Notes: a model not told the origin generated them from the letters alone. Positions 16,942 to 25,862 are shown, counted from the stretch's first letter. The stretch is 42,098 nucleotides of DNA from an uncultured Prevotellaceae bacterium (GCA_902776935.1 CACYRS010000018.1:1-42098), one strand, 5' to 3'. Program-made: numbers and translations.

Positions 16942-18444
16942 ATGAACGTAAATATGAAGAAAATCGTAAATGTAGCTACTCCAGCCGTATGTGCTGTAGC
17001 ACTCGTTTTGTCTGTTGTTGCATTCAACAAGACCAACGCAGCCACTACTCCTGCACAGTCACCAGTTGTGACATCCATGCCTGCAGGACAACCTGTAGAT
17101 CTCACTTTCGCAGCAGAGAAAGCTCTGCCATGTGTGGTATACATCAAGAACACCCAGAACTCAAAGGTACAGACAGTGGAATATTCTGATCCTTTCGAGG
17201 ATTTCTTCTCTGATCCTTTCGGAGGATTCTTCGGACGTGGACAAGGTCAGGGTAATGGCGGAAAGCGTCAGCGTCAGGTGCAGACTCCTAAGCGAGTTGG
17301 TGCCGGCTCAGGGGTTATCATCTCTGCAGATGGATATATCGTAACGAATAATCACGTTGTTGACGGTGCTGACGAACTGATGGTAACCCTCAATGACAAT
17401 AAGGAATACTCAGCACGTATTATCGGAGCAGATGCCACTACAGACCTTGCTCTCATAAAGATCGACGCCAAGAATCTGCCAGCAATACAGATTGCAAACT
17501 CTGACGATGTAAAGGTTGGTGAGTGGGTGCTTGCAGTAGGTAACCCTCTGGGACTGAACAATACAGTAACGGCAGGTATCGTTTCTGCTAAGGCCCGTTC
17601 TATGGGTCAGGGTGTGTCATCAATGATACAGACAGATGCAGCCATTAATCAGGGTAACTCTGGTGGTGCCCTCGTAAACACCAATGGTGCCCTCATCGGC
17701 ATCAATGCTATGATTTATTCTCAGACAGGTTCGAACATTGGTTACGGATTCGCTATACCTACTACTATTATGAATAAGGTGGTAGACGACCTGAAGAAAT
17801 ATGGTAATGTTCAGCGTGCGATGATCGGTATCCAGGGTTCAGACGTCAATGTATATGTAGATACAGAGAAGGAAAAGGGCAATGAGGTTGACCTCGGTAC
17901 TATGGAGGGTATCTATGTAGCAAAAGTTATTGAAGAAGGTGCTGCTGATGATGCAGGAATGAAGGAAGGTGACGTCATCACACATATCGATGGTCAGAAG
18001 GTAGCAAAGTTCGGTGAACTTCAGAATATCATAGCTCAGAAGCGTCCTGGCGATAAGATCTCTATCACATATCTGCGCAACAAGTCAAAGAAGAACGCAA
18101 CCCTCACCTTGAAGAATGAGAAAGGCAACACAAAGGTTGTAAAGGATGCTGATCTTGATATCCTCGGAGGTACCTTCCGTCCTGTAACAGACTCTCAGAA
18201 GGAGCAGTTGAATATCGGCTATGGTCTGCAGGTCATGAAGGTAAGCAGCGGTAAGCTGAAAGACGCCGGAGTGCCTCAGGGATTCATCATCCAGAAAGTC
18301 AACGACCAAAGTGTTAAGGCTATTGATGATCTGCAGAAGATTGTGAAGGACGCCTCTAAGTCGAAGGAGCCTGTTCTCTACGTGCAGGGTGTCTATCCTA
18401 CAGGAAAGAAAGGCTACTTTGCAGTGCCTCTTGAAGACGAATAA
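16942..18444 (+). CDS. degP: DegP/HtrA periplasmic serine protease
   Basis: A 500-residue envelope quality-control protease/chaperone. An N-terminal signal or anchor spans residues ~7-33. The trypsin-like domain has His138 (NNHVVDGAD), Asp168 (TDLALIK) and Ser240 (GNSGGAL). A Phe/Gly/Gln-rich loop (DPFGGFFGRGQGQG) precedes the domain, like the Deg LA loop. Two PDZ domains follow, about residues 285-395 and 405-495, with EEGAADDAGMKEGDVITHID clear in the first. The start could also be ATG 16954. A terminator follows, and rpoD is next, an arrangement I recall from other Bacteroidota. Confidence 0.95.
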   Translation: MNVNMKKIVNVATPAVCAVALVLSVVAFNKTNAATTPAQSPVVTSMPAGQPVDLTFAAEKALPCVVYIKNTQNSKVQTVEYSDPFEDFFSDPFGGFFGRGQGQGNGGKRQRQVQTPKRVGAGSGVIISADGYIVTNNHVVDGADELMVTLNDNKEYSARIIGADATTDLALIKIDAKNLPAIQIANSDDVKVGEWVLAVGNPLGLNNTVTAGIVSAKARSMGQGVSSMIQTDAAINQGNSGGALVNTNGALIGINAMIYSQTGSNIGYGFAIPTTIMNKVVDDLKKYGNVQRAMIGIQGSDVNVYVDTEKEKGNEVDLGTMEGIYVAKVIEEGAADDAGMKEGDVITHIDGQKVAKFGELQNIIAQKRPGDKISITYLRNKSKKNATLTLKNEKGNTKVVKDADLDILGGTFRPVTDSQKEQLNIGYGLQVMKVSSGKLKDAGVPQGFIIQKVNDQSVKAIDDLQKIVKDASKSKEPVLYVQGVYPTGKKGYFAVPLEDE

Positions 18445-18488
18445 TTAGTGATTAGTTAATAGTAAATAATGATTTTTAAAGAAAAAAG

Positions 18489-18520
18489 GTCGCAAATGTA
18501 AAAATTTGCGGCTTTTTTTT
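18489..18520 (+). terminator. Intrinsic terminator of degP
   Basis: GTCGCAAAT (18489-18497) pairs with ATTTGCGGC (18504-18512), nine pairs including one G-U, followed by eight T. Its T run also supplies the TTT of the rpoD -33 box. Confidence 0.85.
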
Positions 18521-18549
18521 GGTCATTACAATTATTTGCTTTAACTTTG
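18518..18549 (+). promoter_or_regulatory. Promoter of rpoD
   Basis: TTTG (18518-18521), exactly 20 bases, then TAACTTTG (18542-18549): a full match to the Bacteroidota consensus. The -33 box overlaps the end of the degP terminator T run. The leader to the ATG at 18576 is about 20 bases. Confidence 0.8.
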
Positions 18550-18575
18550 CACCTTGGCTAAAAACTAACAACGAG

Positions 18576-19436
18576 ATGAGACAGCTTAAAATCACGAAAT
18601 CAATCACAAACCGCGAGAGTGAAGCCCTAGACAAATACCTACAGGAGATTGGCAAGGAAGAAATGATCACGGTGGAAGAGGAAGTGGAACTGGCACAGAA
18701 GATCCGTAACGGCGACCGCAAGGCGCTGGAACGTCTCACAAAGGCAAACCTACGTTTTGTCGTTTCTGTTGCTAAGCAGTATCAGAATCAGGGACTATCC
18801 TTACCTGACCTTATCAATGAGGGTAATCTGGGACTGATAAAAGCAGCAGAGAAATTCGACGAGACTCGTGGTTTCAAGTTTATCTCATACGCTGTATGGT
18901 GGATACGCCAAAGTATCCTTCAGGCTATTGCAGAACAGAGCAGAATAGTTCGTCTACCTCTAAACCAAGTGGGATCAGTGAATAAGATCAACAAGGTTCT
19001 CAACAAGTTCGAGCAAAAAAATGAACGTAAGCCATCTGTAGAAGAAATCTCTGAAGAGCTGGATATTCCTGAAGAGAAGATTGATGAGGCAATGAGTGCC
19101 AATAGTCACCATGTATCTGTAGATGCTCCCTTTGTGGATGGAGAAGACAATAACCTGCTCGACGTGCTCATAAATAATGATGCTCCTATGGCAGACAGAG
19201 AACTGGTGGCAGAGTCATTGAAGGCAGAAATAAACAATGCACTTAAATGTCTCAATGAGCGTGAGCGAAACGTTGTGGAAGCATTTTATGGTATCAATCA
19301 ACAGGAACTCACCCTCGAGGAGATTGGCACAAAGTTCGGTCTGACTCGTGAAAGAGTACGACAGATAAGGGAAAAAGCCATCCGTCGTCTGCGTGCATGT
19401 ACAAAGAATAAAATATTAAAGACATTTTTAGGATAA
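18576..19436 (+). CDS. rpoD: Primary RNA polymerase sigma factor (sigma-70/RpoD, sigma-ABfr type)
   Basis: A 286-residue housekeeping sigma factor that reads TAnnTTTG promoters in this phylum. It begins [20 protein letters not shown] with region 1.2 and lacks region 1.1, as usual in Bacteroidota. Region 2 contains [20 protein letters not shown] and [15 protein letters not shown], the -10 recognition and melting helix. Region 4.2 is [23 protein letters not shown] 18576 is chosen because an upstream in-frame ATG (18519) lies inside the promoter. Its stop overlaps the next gene in a TAATG junction. Confidence 0.96.
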   Translation: MRQLKITKSITNRESEALDKYLQEIGKEEMITVEEEVELAQKIRNGDRKALERLTKANLRFVVSVAKQYQNQGLSLPDLINEGNLGLIKAAEKFDETRGFKFISYAVWWIRQSILQAIAEQSRIVRLPLNQVGSVNKINKVLNKFEQKNERKPSVEEISEELDIPEEKIDEAMSANSHHVSVDAPFVDGEDNNLLDVLINNDAPMADRELVAESLKAEINNALKCLNERERNVVEAFYGINQQELTLEEIGTKFGLTRERVRQIREKAIRRLRACTKNKILKTFLG

Positions 19437-19915
19437 TGAAATTTTGGAAATACATTTTGCCCTTCGTCGCACTGATGATGATTGGTATATTCAAAGCCAC
19501 TGCAGCCCCTGTAGTGACTCCCAAGGCGTATATGTTTGGTTTTGTAGCCAACTTCACCGATTCTGTAGTATATTTCACAGACATACAAACTGTCGACAGC
19601 GTATGGTATGACAAGAAGACAAAGTTCCTTCTTGGAAGAAGCGGTTATTCCAATCAACTTCGTACGTACTTTACAGATAAGATGAATAAACCTCATAGCA
19701 CATGTATAGTGATTTTCTCTCTCACACGTAAAGATGCAGAGAAAAAATTCGTAAAACTGAGAAAGAAGTATATTGGCAAAAATGCAGGATCTTATGAGAT
19801 CAGGAATCTCAATGAGAATGAGTTCCGTTTCAAGCCGATAGACATGTCGCCAGAAGAAGATAATGATCAGGCTGCAAGCAAGAAAAGCAAAAAGAACAAG
19901 AAGAATAAGAAATAA
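19436..19915 (+). CDS. Small exported protein of unknown function, co-translated with rpoD
   Basis: A 159-residue protein I do not recognise. Residues 1-24 look like a signal peptide (WKYILPFVALMMIGIFKATA, then AP). The body contains the stretches YMFGFVANFTDSVVYFTDIQ and TDKMNKPHSTCIVIFSLTRK and a central basic region. The C-terminus is a lysine-rich tail (SKKSKKNKKNKK). Its ATG overlaps the rpoD stop (TAATG), so it is almost certainly cotranscribed with and coupled to the sigma factor. A strong terminator follows immediately. It could be a periplasmic or outer-membrane-associated protein; no catalytic motif is visible. Confidence 0.8.
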   Translation: MKFWKYILPFVALMMIGIFKATAAPVVTPKAYMFGFVANFTDSVVYFTDIQTVDSVWYDKKTKFLLGRSGYSNQLRTYFTDKMNKPHSTCIVIFSLTRKDAEKKFVKLRKKYIGKNAGSYEIRNLNENEFRFKPIDMSPEEDNDQAASKKSKKNKKNKK

Positions 19916-19942
19916 AAAAGCCCCCTACAAGGGGGTTTTTTT
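19915..19942. terminator. Bidirectional terminator between the rpoD operon and the aminotransferase gene
   Basis: AAAAAGCCCCC and GGGGGTTTTTTT flank a five-base loop (TACAA). It carries T runs on both strands and serves the convergent transcripts. The aminotransferase stop codon overlaps its right end. Confidence 0.9.
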
Positions 19943-21254
19943 ATCTAGGATTATTCGCTTCGAAGATTTTCATTCTTTCCTCGAGAATGTTGTACTGATG
20001 ATCCTCAATAAACGAGGTGCAGACTCTTAAGCCTTCCTGCTCAGAGCCACATGTTATCAGACAAATTGCCGACACACCATAATACATCAGTTCATGAGCG
20101 AGTTCTCCGGAAGTCATACCTGGATAGCCGATAGTAAAATAGAATCCGTCAGCAATAGGTTCATCAAGATCCTTATCGTAAACCACATAGAAGTTATGAC
20201 GGCAGAAGATCTCCTTCAGTTTCTTTGCTCTCTCACCATATACACTTATCTCCTTACGGAAGTCATATTTTCCCTCATAAGCAGCCTTCAGCATTGCTGC
20301 CATTGCATACTGGGCACTGTGACTTGTGCCGGAACTTAAGGCATATAGCATGCGGGTAGAGAATACAGGACCAAAGGGGAGCCCTTGATAACGCTCTGAC
20401 AAAGCATCGAAATGACGATGGAACAGGGCATCGGAGATACATGTGACACCAATACGTTCTCCAGCATAGCTAAACGCTTTTGAACCACTGATAAGCAACA
20501 TATAATTATCCGTATAACGTGCTACCGTAGCCTGATAAGGAGCCTCGAAAGGTGTTGATAGATCCTTGCGGAAATCCATCGCAAAATATGCAAGGTCTTC
20601 CATCACGATAGCATCATACTTTGTGGCAAGTTCACCAATAACCTTCAGTTCTTCCTCACGGAGACATATCCATGAAGGATTGTTGGGATTTGAATATACG
20701 ATTGCACAGATATTGCCTTTACTAAGATAGCTCTCGAGTTTTGGACCGAGTTTCTCTCCTCTGAAATCATAGACATCAAAGGTCGAAAACTTAACACCCA
20801 TCACCTGAAGCTGCATCTTCTGTACTGGGAATCCAGGATCGATGAAGAGTACGGTATCTTTCTCTTTATCACGCTGTGAACAGGTGAGGAAAGATGCAAA
20901 GGTACCCTGCATGCTTCCACTAACTGGAATACAACCCTCAGGCTTAATATCTACACCTATGAATGCCTTGACAAACTGTGATGCAGCCTCTTTCAGCACA
21001 GGAGCACCCTGAATATCCGGATAACTATGTGCGATACCGTCCTTCAGAGCCTTTATCTGAGCATCGACACCCACCTGAGCCGCAGGCAGACCTGGGATAC
21101 CCATCTCCATCTTAATGAACTCTACCCCACTCGCTTTCTCGGATTTGGCAGCAACCTGCTTTACCTCACGGATTGTAGCCTTAGCAAAGTCCTTGATACC
21201 AAGCTCCGCTACCAAGCCATCAACTATTTCTTTCTTAATAGGAGTCTCTATCAT
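19941..21254 (-). CDS. PLP-dependent class I/II aminotransferase, probably aromatic or 2-oxoacid specific
   Basis: A 437-residue fold-type I aminotransferase. YSNPNNPSW contains the conserved Asn, MEDLAYFAMD the PLP-contacting Asp, and ISGSKAFSYAGERIG the Schiff-base Lys and phosphate-binding Arg. ATG 21254 is chosen: it begins MIETPIKKEIV and follows iorB by 31 bases, while the frame's upstream extension overlaps iorB. An ATG at 21284 is an alternative. Placement after iorAB suggests it interconverts aromatic amino acids and the aryl-pyruvates used by IorAB. That specificity is inferred from context, not from residues. Confidence 0.85.
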   Translation of the reverse strand: MIETPIKKEIVDGLVAELGIKDFAKATIREVKQVAAKSEKASGVEFIKMEMGIPGLPAAQVGVDAQIKALKDGIAHSYPDIQGAPVLKEAASQFVKAFIGVDIKPEGCIPVSGSMQGTFASFLTCSQRDKEKDTVLFIDPGFPVQKMQLQVMGVKFSTFDVYDFRGEKLGPKLESYLSKGNICAIVYSNPNNPSWICLREEELKVIGELATKYDAIVMEDLAYFAMDFRKDLSTPFEAPYQATVARYTDNYMLLISGSKAFSYAGERIGVTCISDALFHRHFDALSERYQGLPFGPVFSTRMLYALSSGTSHSAQYAMAAMLKAAYEGKYDFRKEISVYGERAKKLKEIFCRHNFYVVYDKDLDEPIADGFYFTIGYPGMTSGELAHELMYYGVSAICLITCGSEQEGLRVCTSFIEDHQYNILEERMKIFEANNPR

Positions 21255-21285
21255 TAGACAATTGGACCATTTACAATTTGACATT

Positions 21286-21858
21286 TTATTTCTGGGCTTC
21301 GCGTCCAATTGCGAGTGCCTTGATATTTGCCTCGACAATAGCCTCGCCCTTACGACCAAACACACGACAGATTGCATCCTCGAGCTTATCATATTCGATA
21401 CCCAATGCCTTCTGGGCTGCACCCAAGAGAATAACGTTGGCACTACGTGGTACACCATTATCCTTTGCAGCCTGCTCGATATCGAGAATAATCAAATTCT
21501 TAATCTTGCTAAGGTCAGACTTAATAGTCTCGATATCTGGATAGTTTGGAATATTCACAAAAGGAGCACTTGAAGTAATGATCCATCCGTCTTTTGACAG
21601 GAATGGCAGATATCGGAGAGCCTCCATTGGTTCCATGGAGATAATCACGTCTGCACCTCCGAGAGCAATAAGATCACTCGCAATAGGATCGCTTGATATA
21701 CGCAGGTTTGACTGTACGTCACCACCACGCTGTGACATTCCGTGAACCTCTGCCTGTTTGATATACAGATTCTCCTTCATGGCAGCCTCACCAATGATGG
21801 TAGCTATAGAGAGGATACCCTGACCTCCTACTCCGCACAATATAATATCTGTTTTCAT
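21286..21858 (-). CDS. iorB: Indolepyruvate ferredoxin oxidoreductase, beta subunit
   Basis: A 190-residue gamma-domain-type subunit of 2-oxoacid:ferredoxin oxidoreductases. The N-terminus has CGVGGQGILSIATIIGEAA, the family's nucleotide-fold loop, followed by EVHGMSQRGGDVQSNLRIS. With IorA it decarboxylates aryl-pyruvates to aryl-acetyl-CoA with reduction of ferredoxin, or runs in reverse for aromatic amino acid synthesis. It sits 27 bases after iorA; the gap consists of short A-rich repeats (AGTAAA-like). Confidence 0.93.
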   Translation of the reverse strand: MKTDIILCGVGGQGILSIATIIGEAAMKENLYIKQAEVHGMSQRGGDVQSNLRISSDPIASDLIALGGADVIISMEPMEALRYLPFLSKDGWIITSSAPFVNIPNYPDIETIKSDLSKIKNLIILDIEQAAKDNGVPRSANVILLGAAQKALGIEYDKLEDAICRVFGRKGEAIVEANIKALAIGREAQK

Positions 21859-21885
21859 GTTATACCTTTTTACTTATTTACTCTT

Positions 21886-23493
21886 TTACTTTTTCTCTGC
21901 TGCTTTTTTCTGCTTGAGATGGCGCTGCAGAGTCTGCATACACTCACGACGAGGAATAATTACACTCACACCATGATAGTTGATCTCGTCACGGATAGCC
22001 TGTGTAATCTCAGGCATATTCTTTGGAATAGGATTAACCACCTTCAGGTGATCTTCACTCAGGCCAAGACCTTTACATATAGCCTCGAACTTATTTGTTC
22101 CTGCAGAGTCCTGACCACCAGTCATCGCTGTGGTGAGGTTATCAGAGATGATCACTGTGATATCTGCATTCTCGTTGATGGCATCGAGTAGACCTGTCAT
22201 ACCAGAGTGAGTGAATGTAGAGTCTCCGATAATTGCTACAGCAGGCCACTGCCCTGCATCAGATGCACCTTTCGCCATTGTGATAGAAGCGCCCATGTCT
22301 ACACAAGAGTGTATAGCCTTATATGGAGGCAGGAATCCAAGGGTATAACAACCGATATCACCAAACACACGAGCATTAGGATACTCTTTCAACACCTCAT
22401 TGAGGGCTGTATACACATCTCTGTGACCACATCCCTGACAGAGTGCTGGTGGACGAGGTGTTACATCCTCACATGGAGCATAACTCTCACTGCTCTCAAT
22501 ACCTAGAGCCTTCTTCAGGAAGTCAGGATTCAACTCACCTGTACGTGGGAGTTCACCTGTAAGACGTCCTTTGATAACAGCATTTCCTGGCATCACACCA
22601 CGAACCTGATCTTCGATGAATGGCTGACCCTCTTCTGCGATAAGTACAAACTCACAGTCATCAGTCATCCTACGTATAAGTTGCTTAGGTATAGGATATT
22701 GTGAAATCTTAAGCACTGGGAAAGGACATCCATCAGGATAGCACTCCATGAGATAGTTATAAGCTATACCACTGGCGATAACACCCATATTATGGTCTGC
22801 TGCATCGATATACTTGTTGTAATTACTCTCTACAGACATCTGCTCTAATACAGGCTGCTGACCTGTAACAACGATGTTACGCTTACGTGCAAAAGCTGGC
22901 AGAAGAACCCAGTTTGATGCCTGGGCGTCATAGTTAAGGGCATTCTGCTCTCTTGGGGTGTCCTTCACCTCCACTACTGCACGAGAATGAGCCATACGTG
23001 TTGTAACACGCATAAGCACTGGCAGATGCATCTTTTCAGAAAGCTCGTAAGCCTCTTCCATCATGTCATAGGCCTCCTGCTGAGAGCTGGGCTCCAGCAT
23101 TGGAATCATAGCAAACTTACCATAGAAACGACTGTCCTGCTCATCCTGTGAAGAGTGCATAGAGGGGTCATCGGCCACAAGCACGATAAGACCACCATTG
23201 GTGCCTGTCATAGCAGAGTTAACGAAGGGGTCTGCACATACGTTCAGTCCCACATGTTTCATACATACCAGCGCTCTCTTGCCCATATACGACATACCGA
23301 GTGCTGCCTCCATAGCAGTCTTCTCATTAGTAGACCAACGGCTGTGGATACCACGTTCCTTTGCCAATGGAGAGTCTTGGATATACTCCGTGATTTCTGT
23401 CGAGGGAGTGCCTGGATAGGCATAGACACCACTCAGACCTGCATCAAGTGCGCCCTGTGCAATTGCCTCGTCTCCCAATAAAAGCTTTTTCAT
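21886..23493 (-). CDS. iorA: Indolepyruvate ferredoxin oxidoreductase, alpha subunit (short form)
   Basis: A 535-residue TPP enzyme. The pyrimidine-binding half starts GDEAIAQGALDAGLSGVYAY and contains NEKTAMEAALG. The TPP half has CQGCGHRDVY, GDIGCYTLG and the TPP motif GDSTFTHSGM ending ITVIISDN. The archaeal IorA I remember is longer and ends in a 2[4Fe-4S] ferredoxin domain. Here the chain ends in a basic tail (QRHLKQKKAAEKK) with no CxxCxxC cluster, so electrons must leave by another route or via a separate ferredoxin. It is the first gene of the operon with a consensus promoter. Confidence 0.92.
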   Translation of the reverse strand: MKKLLLGDEAIAQGALDAGLSGVYAYPGTPSTEITEYIQDSPLAKERGIHSRWSTNEKTAMEAALGMSYMGKRALVCMKHVGLNVCADPFVNSAMTGTNGGLIVLVADDPSMHSSQDEQDSRFYGKFAMIPMLEPSSQQEAYDMMEEAYELSEKMHLPVLMRVTTRMAHSRAVVEVKDTPREQNALNYDAQASNWVLLPAFARKRNIVVTGQQPVLEQMSVESNYNKYIDAADHNMGVIASGIAYNYLMECYPDGCPFPVLKISQYPIPKQLIRRMTDDCEFVLIAEEGQPFIEDQVRGVMPGNAVIKGRLTGELPRTGELNPDFLKKALGIESSESYAPCEDVTPRPPALCQGCGHRDVYTALNEVLKEYPNARVFGDIGCYTLGFLPPYKAIHSCVDMGASITMAKGASDAGQWPAVAIIGDSTFTHSGMTGLLDAINENADITVIISDNLTTAMTGGQDSAGTNKFEAICKGLGLSEDHLKVVNPIPKNMPEITQAIRDEINYHGVSVIIPRRECMQTLQRHLKQKKAAEKK

Positions 23494-23540
23494 TTTACTA
23501 TTTTAATATTTGACTATTTCCGATTCCACAATTTTGGGCA

Positions 23541-23572
23541 CAAAGATACTAAAAAAAAGCGGATTGCCCAAA
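23541..23572 (-). promoter_or_regulatory. Promoter of the iorAB operon
   Basis: On the minus strand, TTTG (23569-23572), exactly 20 bases, then TATCTTTG (23541-23548). The -33 box is in the loop of the upstream fusA2 terminator hairpin. Confidence 0.8.
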
Positions 23573-23588
23573 ACAACCCGCCTTTTTT
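23551..23588 (-). terminator. Intrinsic terminator of fusA2
   Basis: Minus-strand arms GCGGGTTG (23581-23574) and CAATCCGC (23566-23559), eight pairs with one G-U, followed by eight T. The flanking plus-strand T run could also stop rightward transcription. Confidence 0.8.
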
Positions 23589-23633
23589 ATCCGTAATTTC
23601 TAATTTTATACTTTTTATTTATTTTTTTATTCA

Positions 23634-25793
23634 TTATTCCTCGTCCTTCAGCTCTTCCTCATGCTGCTTGATGAGAGCCTGCTGGATATCGTTCGGAACG
23701 AGTTCGTAGCTTGCGAACTTGGTATTGAACGATGCTCGGCCACCAGTGATAGAGCTGAGTGCGATAGAATAACTGCTGAGTTCCTTAAGAGGAATCTTTG
23801 CAGAGAGCTTCTGATAACCTGCCTCAGAGTCCATACCCATAATAATGGCACGACGACCCTGAAGGTCAGACATAACGTCACCCATATAGTCGGCAGGAAC
23901 GAGAACCTCGAGATCGTAGATAGGCTCAAGAACCTTTGGACCAGCCTCCTTAAATGCTGCGCTGAATGCGTTACGTGCAGCGAGCATGAATGAGAGCTCA
24001 TTAGAATCTACCGGGTGCATCTTACCATCGTATACGATAACACGTACGTCACGGGCATAAGAACCTGTCAATGGTCCCTGCTCCATACGCTCCATGATAC
24101 CCTTCAGGATAGCTGGCATGAATCGTGTATCAATAGCACCACCTACTACAGAGTTGATGAATACGAGTTTTCCACCCCATTCAAGAGCAATCTCTTCCTT
24201 GCCCTTGATGTTCATCTTGAACTCCTGACCATTAATCTTGAATGATGTAGGATCAGGCATTCCCTCTGTATAAGGCTCCAGAATCAGATGTACCTCACCA
24301 AACTGACCTGCACCACCTGACTGTTTCTTATGACGATAGTCTGCACGTGCCATCTTTGTGATAGTCTCACGATATGGAATCTTTGGCTCAATATACTCAA
24401 TCTGAATCTTTTCGTTATTCTCCATGCGCCACTTCAGTGTACGAAGGTGGAACTCACCTTGACCATGAACGATAATCTGGCGCAACTCCTTAGACTGCTC
24501 AACAACCCATGTAGGATCCTCCTGACGCATCTTGTTCAGAGCGGTCATCATCTTCTCAGTCTCAGCCTCGTTAACAGCCTTGATAGCACGAGAATACTTT
24601 GAGTTTGGATAAACGATGAAGTCAAACTTATTATCGCAGTCCTTGCCGTTAAGAGTGTTACCAGTCTTAACGTCTTTCAGCTTAACAGTACAGCCGATAT
24701 CACCTGCATTCAGCTGGTCAACCTGGATACGGTTGGCACCTGCACATGCATAGAGAGTACCGATACGCTCCTTAGAACCACGATCAGCATTTGTAAGGTC
24801 GTCGCCACTCTTAACAGTACCACTCATCACCTTGAAGTAAGATACCTCACCGATATGTGGCTCAACACCTGTCTTGAAGAAATAGAGAGATGTAGGACCA
24901 TTGACGTCTGGAGTAACTTCCTTGTCTGCTGTATTCTTAACCTTTGGCATGTCGCTTACAAAAGGAACCACGTTGCCAAGGAACTCCATCAAACGACGAA
25001 CGCCCATGTCCTTACCTGCACATACACAGAATACAGGGAAGATAGAACGTGTGACAAGACCCTTACGGATACCCTCACGCATCTCATCCTCTGTGAGATC
25101 CTCGCTCTCGAAGAACTTCTCCATCAGAGTGTCATCGTTAGCAGCAGCAGCCTCAACAAGAGCCGCCTTCATCTCCTTAGCCTTATCCAACTGATCTGCA
25201 GGGATGTCCTCAATAATAGGAGCACCACCCTCAGGCTTCCAAGAGTACTTCTTCATCAGAAGTACATCGATAACAGCATTGAAACCTGCACCAGTAGCGA
25301 TAGGATACTGAACGGGAACACACTTAGAACCATAGGTCTCTTTCAGCTGATTCAGAATCTGGTCATAGTCGCAATTGTCGCGATCCAGCTGGTTTACAAG
25401 AAAGATAACAGGTTTTTGGAACTTCTCTGTGTTACGGAAAGCATTCATCGTACCTACCTCTGGACCATATTGTCCGTTAATTAGGATGACAGCCTGGTCT
25501 GTAACGTTCAGGGCAGTGATGGCACCACCTACGAAGTCGTCAGATCCCGGACAGTCGATGATGTTCAGCTTCTTGTTGTTCCACTCCACATGGAATACTG
25601 TTGAGAATACAGAGTAGCCGTACTCCTGTTCTACAGGGAAGTAGTCGCTAACAGTGTTCTTCTGCTCAACAGAGCCACGACGCTTGATAATACCAGCTCC
25701 GAAGAGCAGACTTTCGGCAAGAGTAGTCTTGCCGCTACCCGCACTGCCAATGAGTGCGATGTTCTTGATTTCATTTGTTTGATAGATCTTCAT
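23634..25793 (-). CDS. fusA2: EF-G paralogue EF-G2 with degenerate GTPase motifs
   Basis: A 719-residue translation factor of the EF-G fold. The P-loop is intact (GSAGSGKTT, residues 16-24), but other G motifs are changed. The usual DTPGH reads DCPGS, so Ser84 replaces the catalytic His. Switch I reads QEYGYSV where EF-G has QERGIT. NKxD is NQLD (134-137). Domains II-V are complete. Bacteroides EF-G2 is reported to support translation during carbon starvation without GTP hydrolysis, under the CRP-like regulator Cur; this gene looks like its orthologue. ATG 25793 (MKIYQTNEIKN) is preferred over 25820. It has a monocistronic layout with its own terminator. Confidence 0.85.
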   Translation of the reverse strand: MKIYQTNEIKNIALIGSAGSGKTTLAESLLFGAGIIKRRGSVEQKNTVSDYFPVEQEYGYSVFSTVFHVEWNNKKLNIIDCPGSDDFVGGAITALNVTDQAVILINGQYGPEVGTMNAFRNTEKFQKPVIFLVNQLDRDNCDYDQILNQLKETYGSKCVPVQYPIATGAGFNAVIDVLLMKKYSWKPEGGAPIIEDIPADQLDKAKEMKAALVEAAAANDDTLMEKFFESEDLTEDEMREGIRKGLVTRSIFPVFCVCAGKDMGVRRLMEFLGNVVPFVSDMPKVKNTADKEVTPDVNGPTSLYFFKTGVEPHIGEVSYFKVMSGTVKSGDDLTNADRGSKERIGTLYACAGANRIQVDQLNAGDIGCTVKLKDVKTGNTLNGKDCDNKFDFIVYPNSKYSRAIKAVNEAETEKMMTALNKMRQEDPTWVVEQSKELRQIIVHGQGEFHLRTLKWRMENNEKIQIEYIEPKIPYRETITKMARADYRHKKQSGGAGQFGEVHLILEPYTEGMPDPTSFKINGQEFKMNIKGKEEIALEWGGKLVFINSVVGGAIDTRFMPAILKGIMERMEQGPLTGSYARDVRVIVYDGKMHPVDSNELSFMLAARNAFSAAFKEAGPKVLEPIYDLEVLVPADYMGDVMSDLQGRRAIIMGMDSEAGYQKLSAKIPLKELSSYSIALSSITGGRASFNTKFASYELVPNDIQQALIKQHEEELKDEE

Positions 25794-25830
25794 ATCTGTC
25801 GGTTTTAAGTTAAATATCAAATTCGGGTTG

Positions 25831-25862
25831 CTAAATTAGTTATTTTTTGATAAATCACCAAA
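25831..25862 (-). promoter_or_regulatory. Promoter of fusA2 with imperfect -7 box
   Basis: On the minus strand, TTTG (25859-25862), 20 bases, then TAATTTAG (25831-25838), one mismatch at the last T of TAnnTTTG. A weak -7 would suit an activator-dependent promoter. Confidence 0.6.

Noticed and set aside
21255-21458. N-terminal extension of the aminotransferase reading frame
   Set aside because: It overlaps iorB in another frame and lacks aminotransferase similarity; ATG 21254 matches the expected N-terminus.
24855-25484. 209-codon plus-strand open frame
   Set aside because: It is antisense to the fusA2 GTPase domain, has no promoter and no family match.
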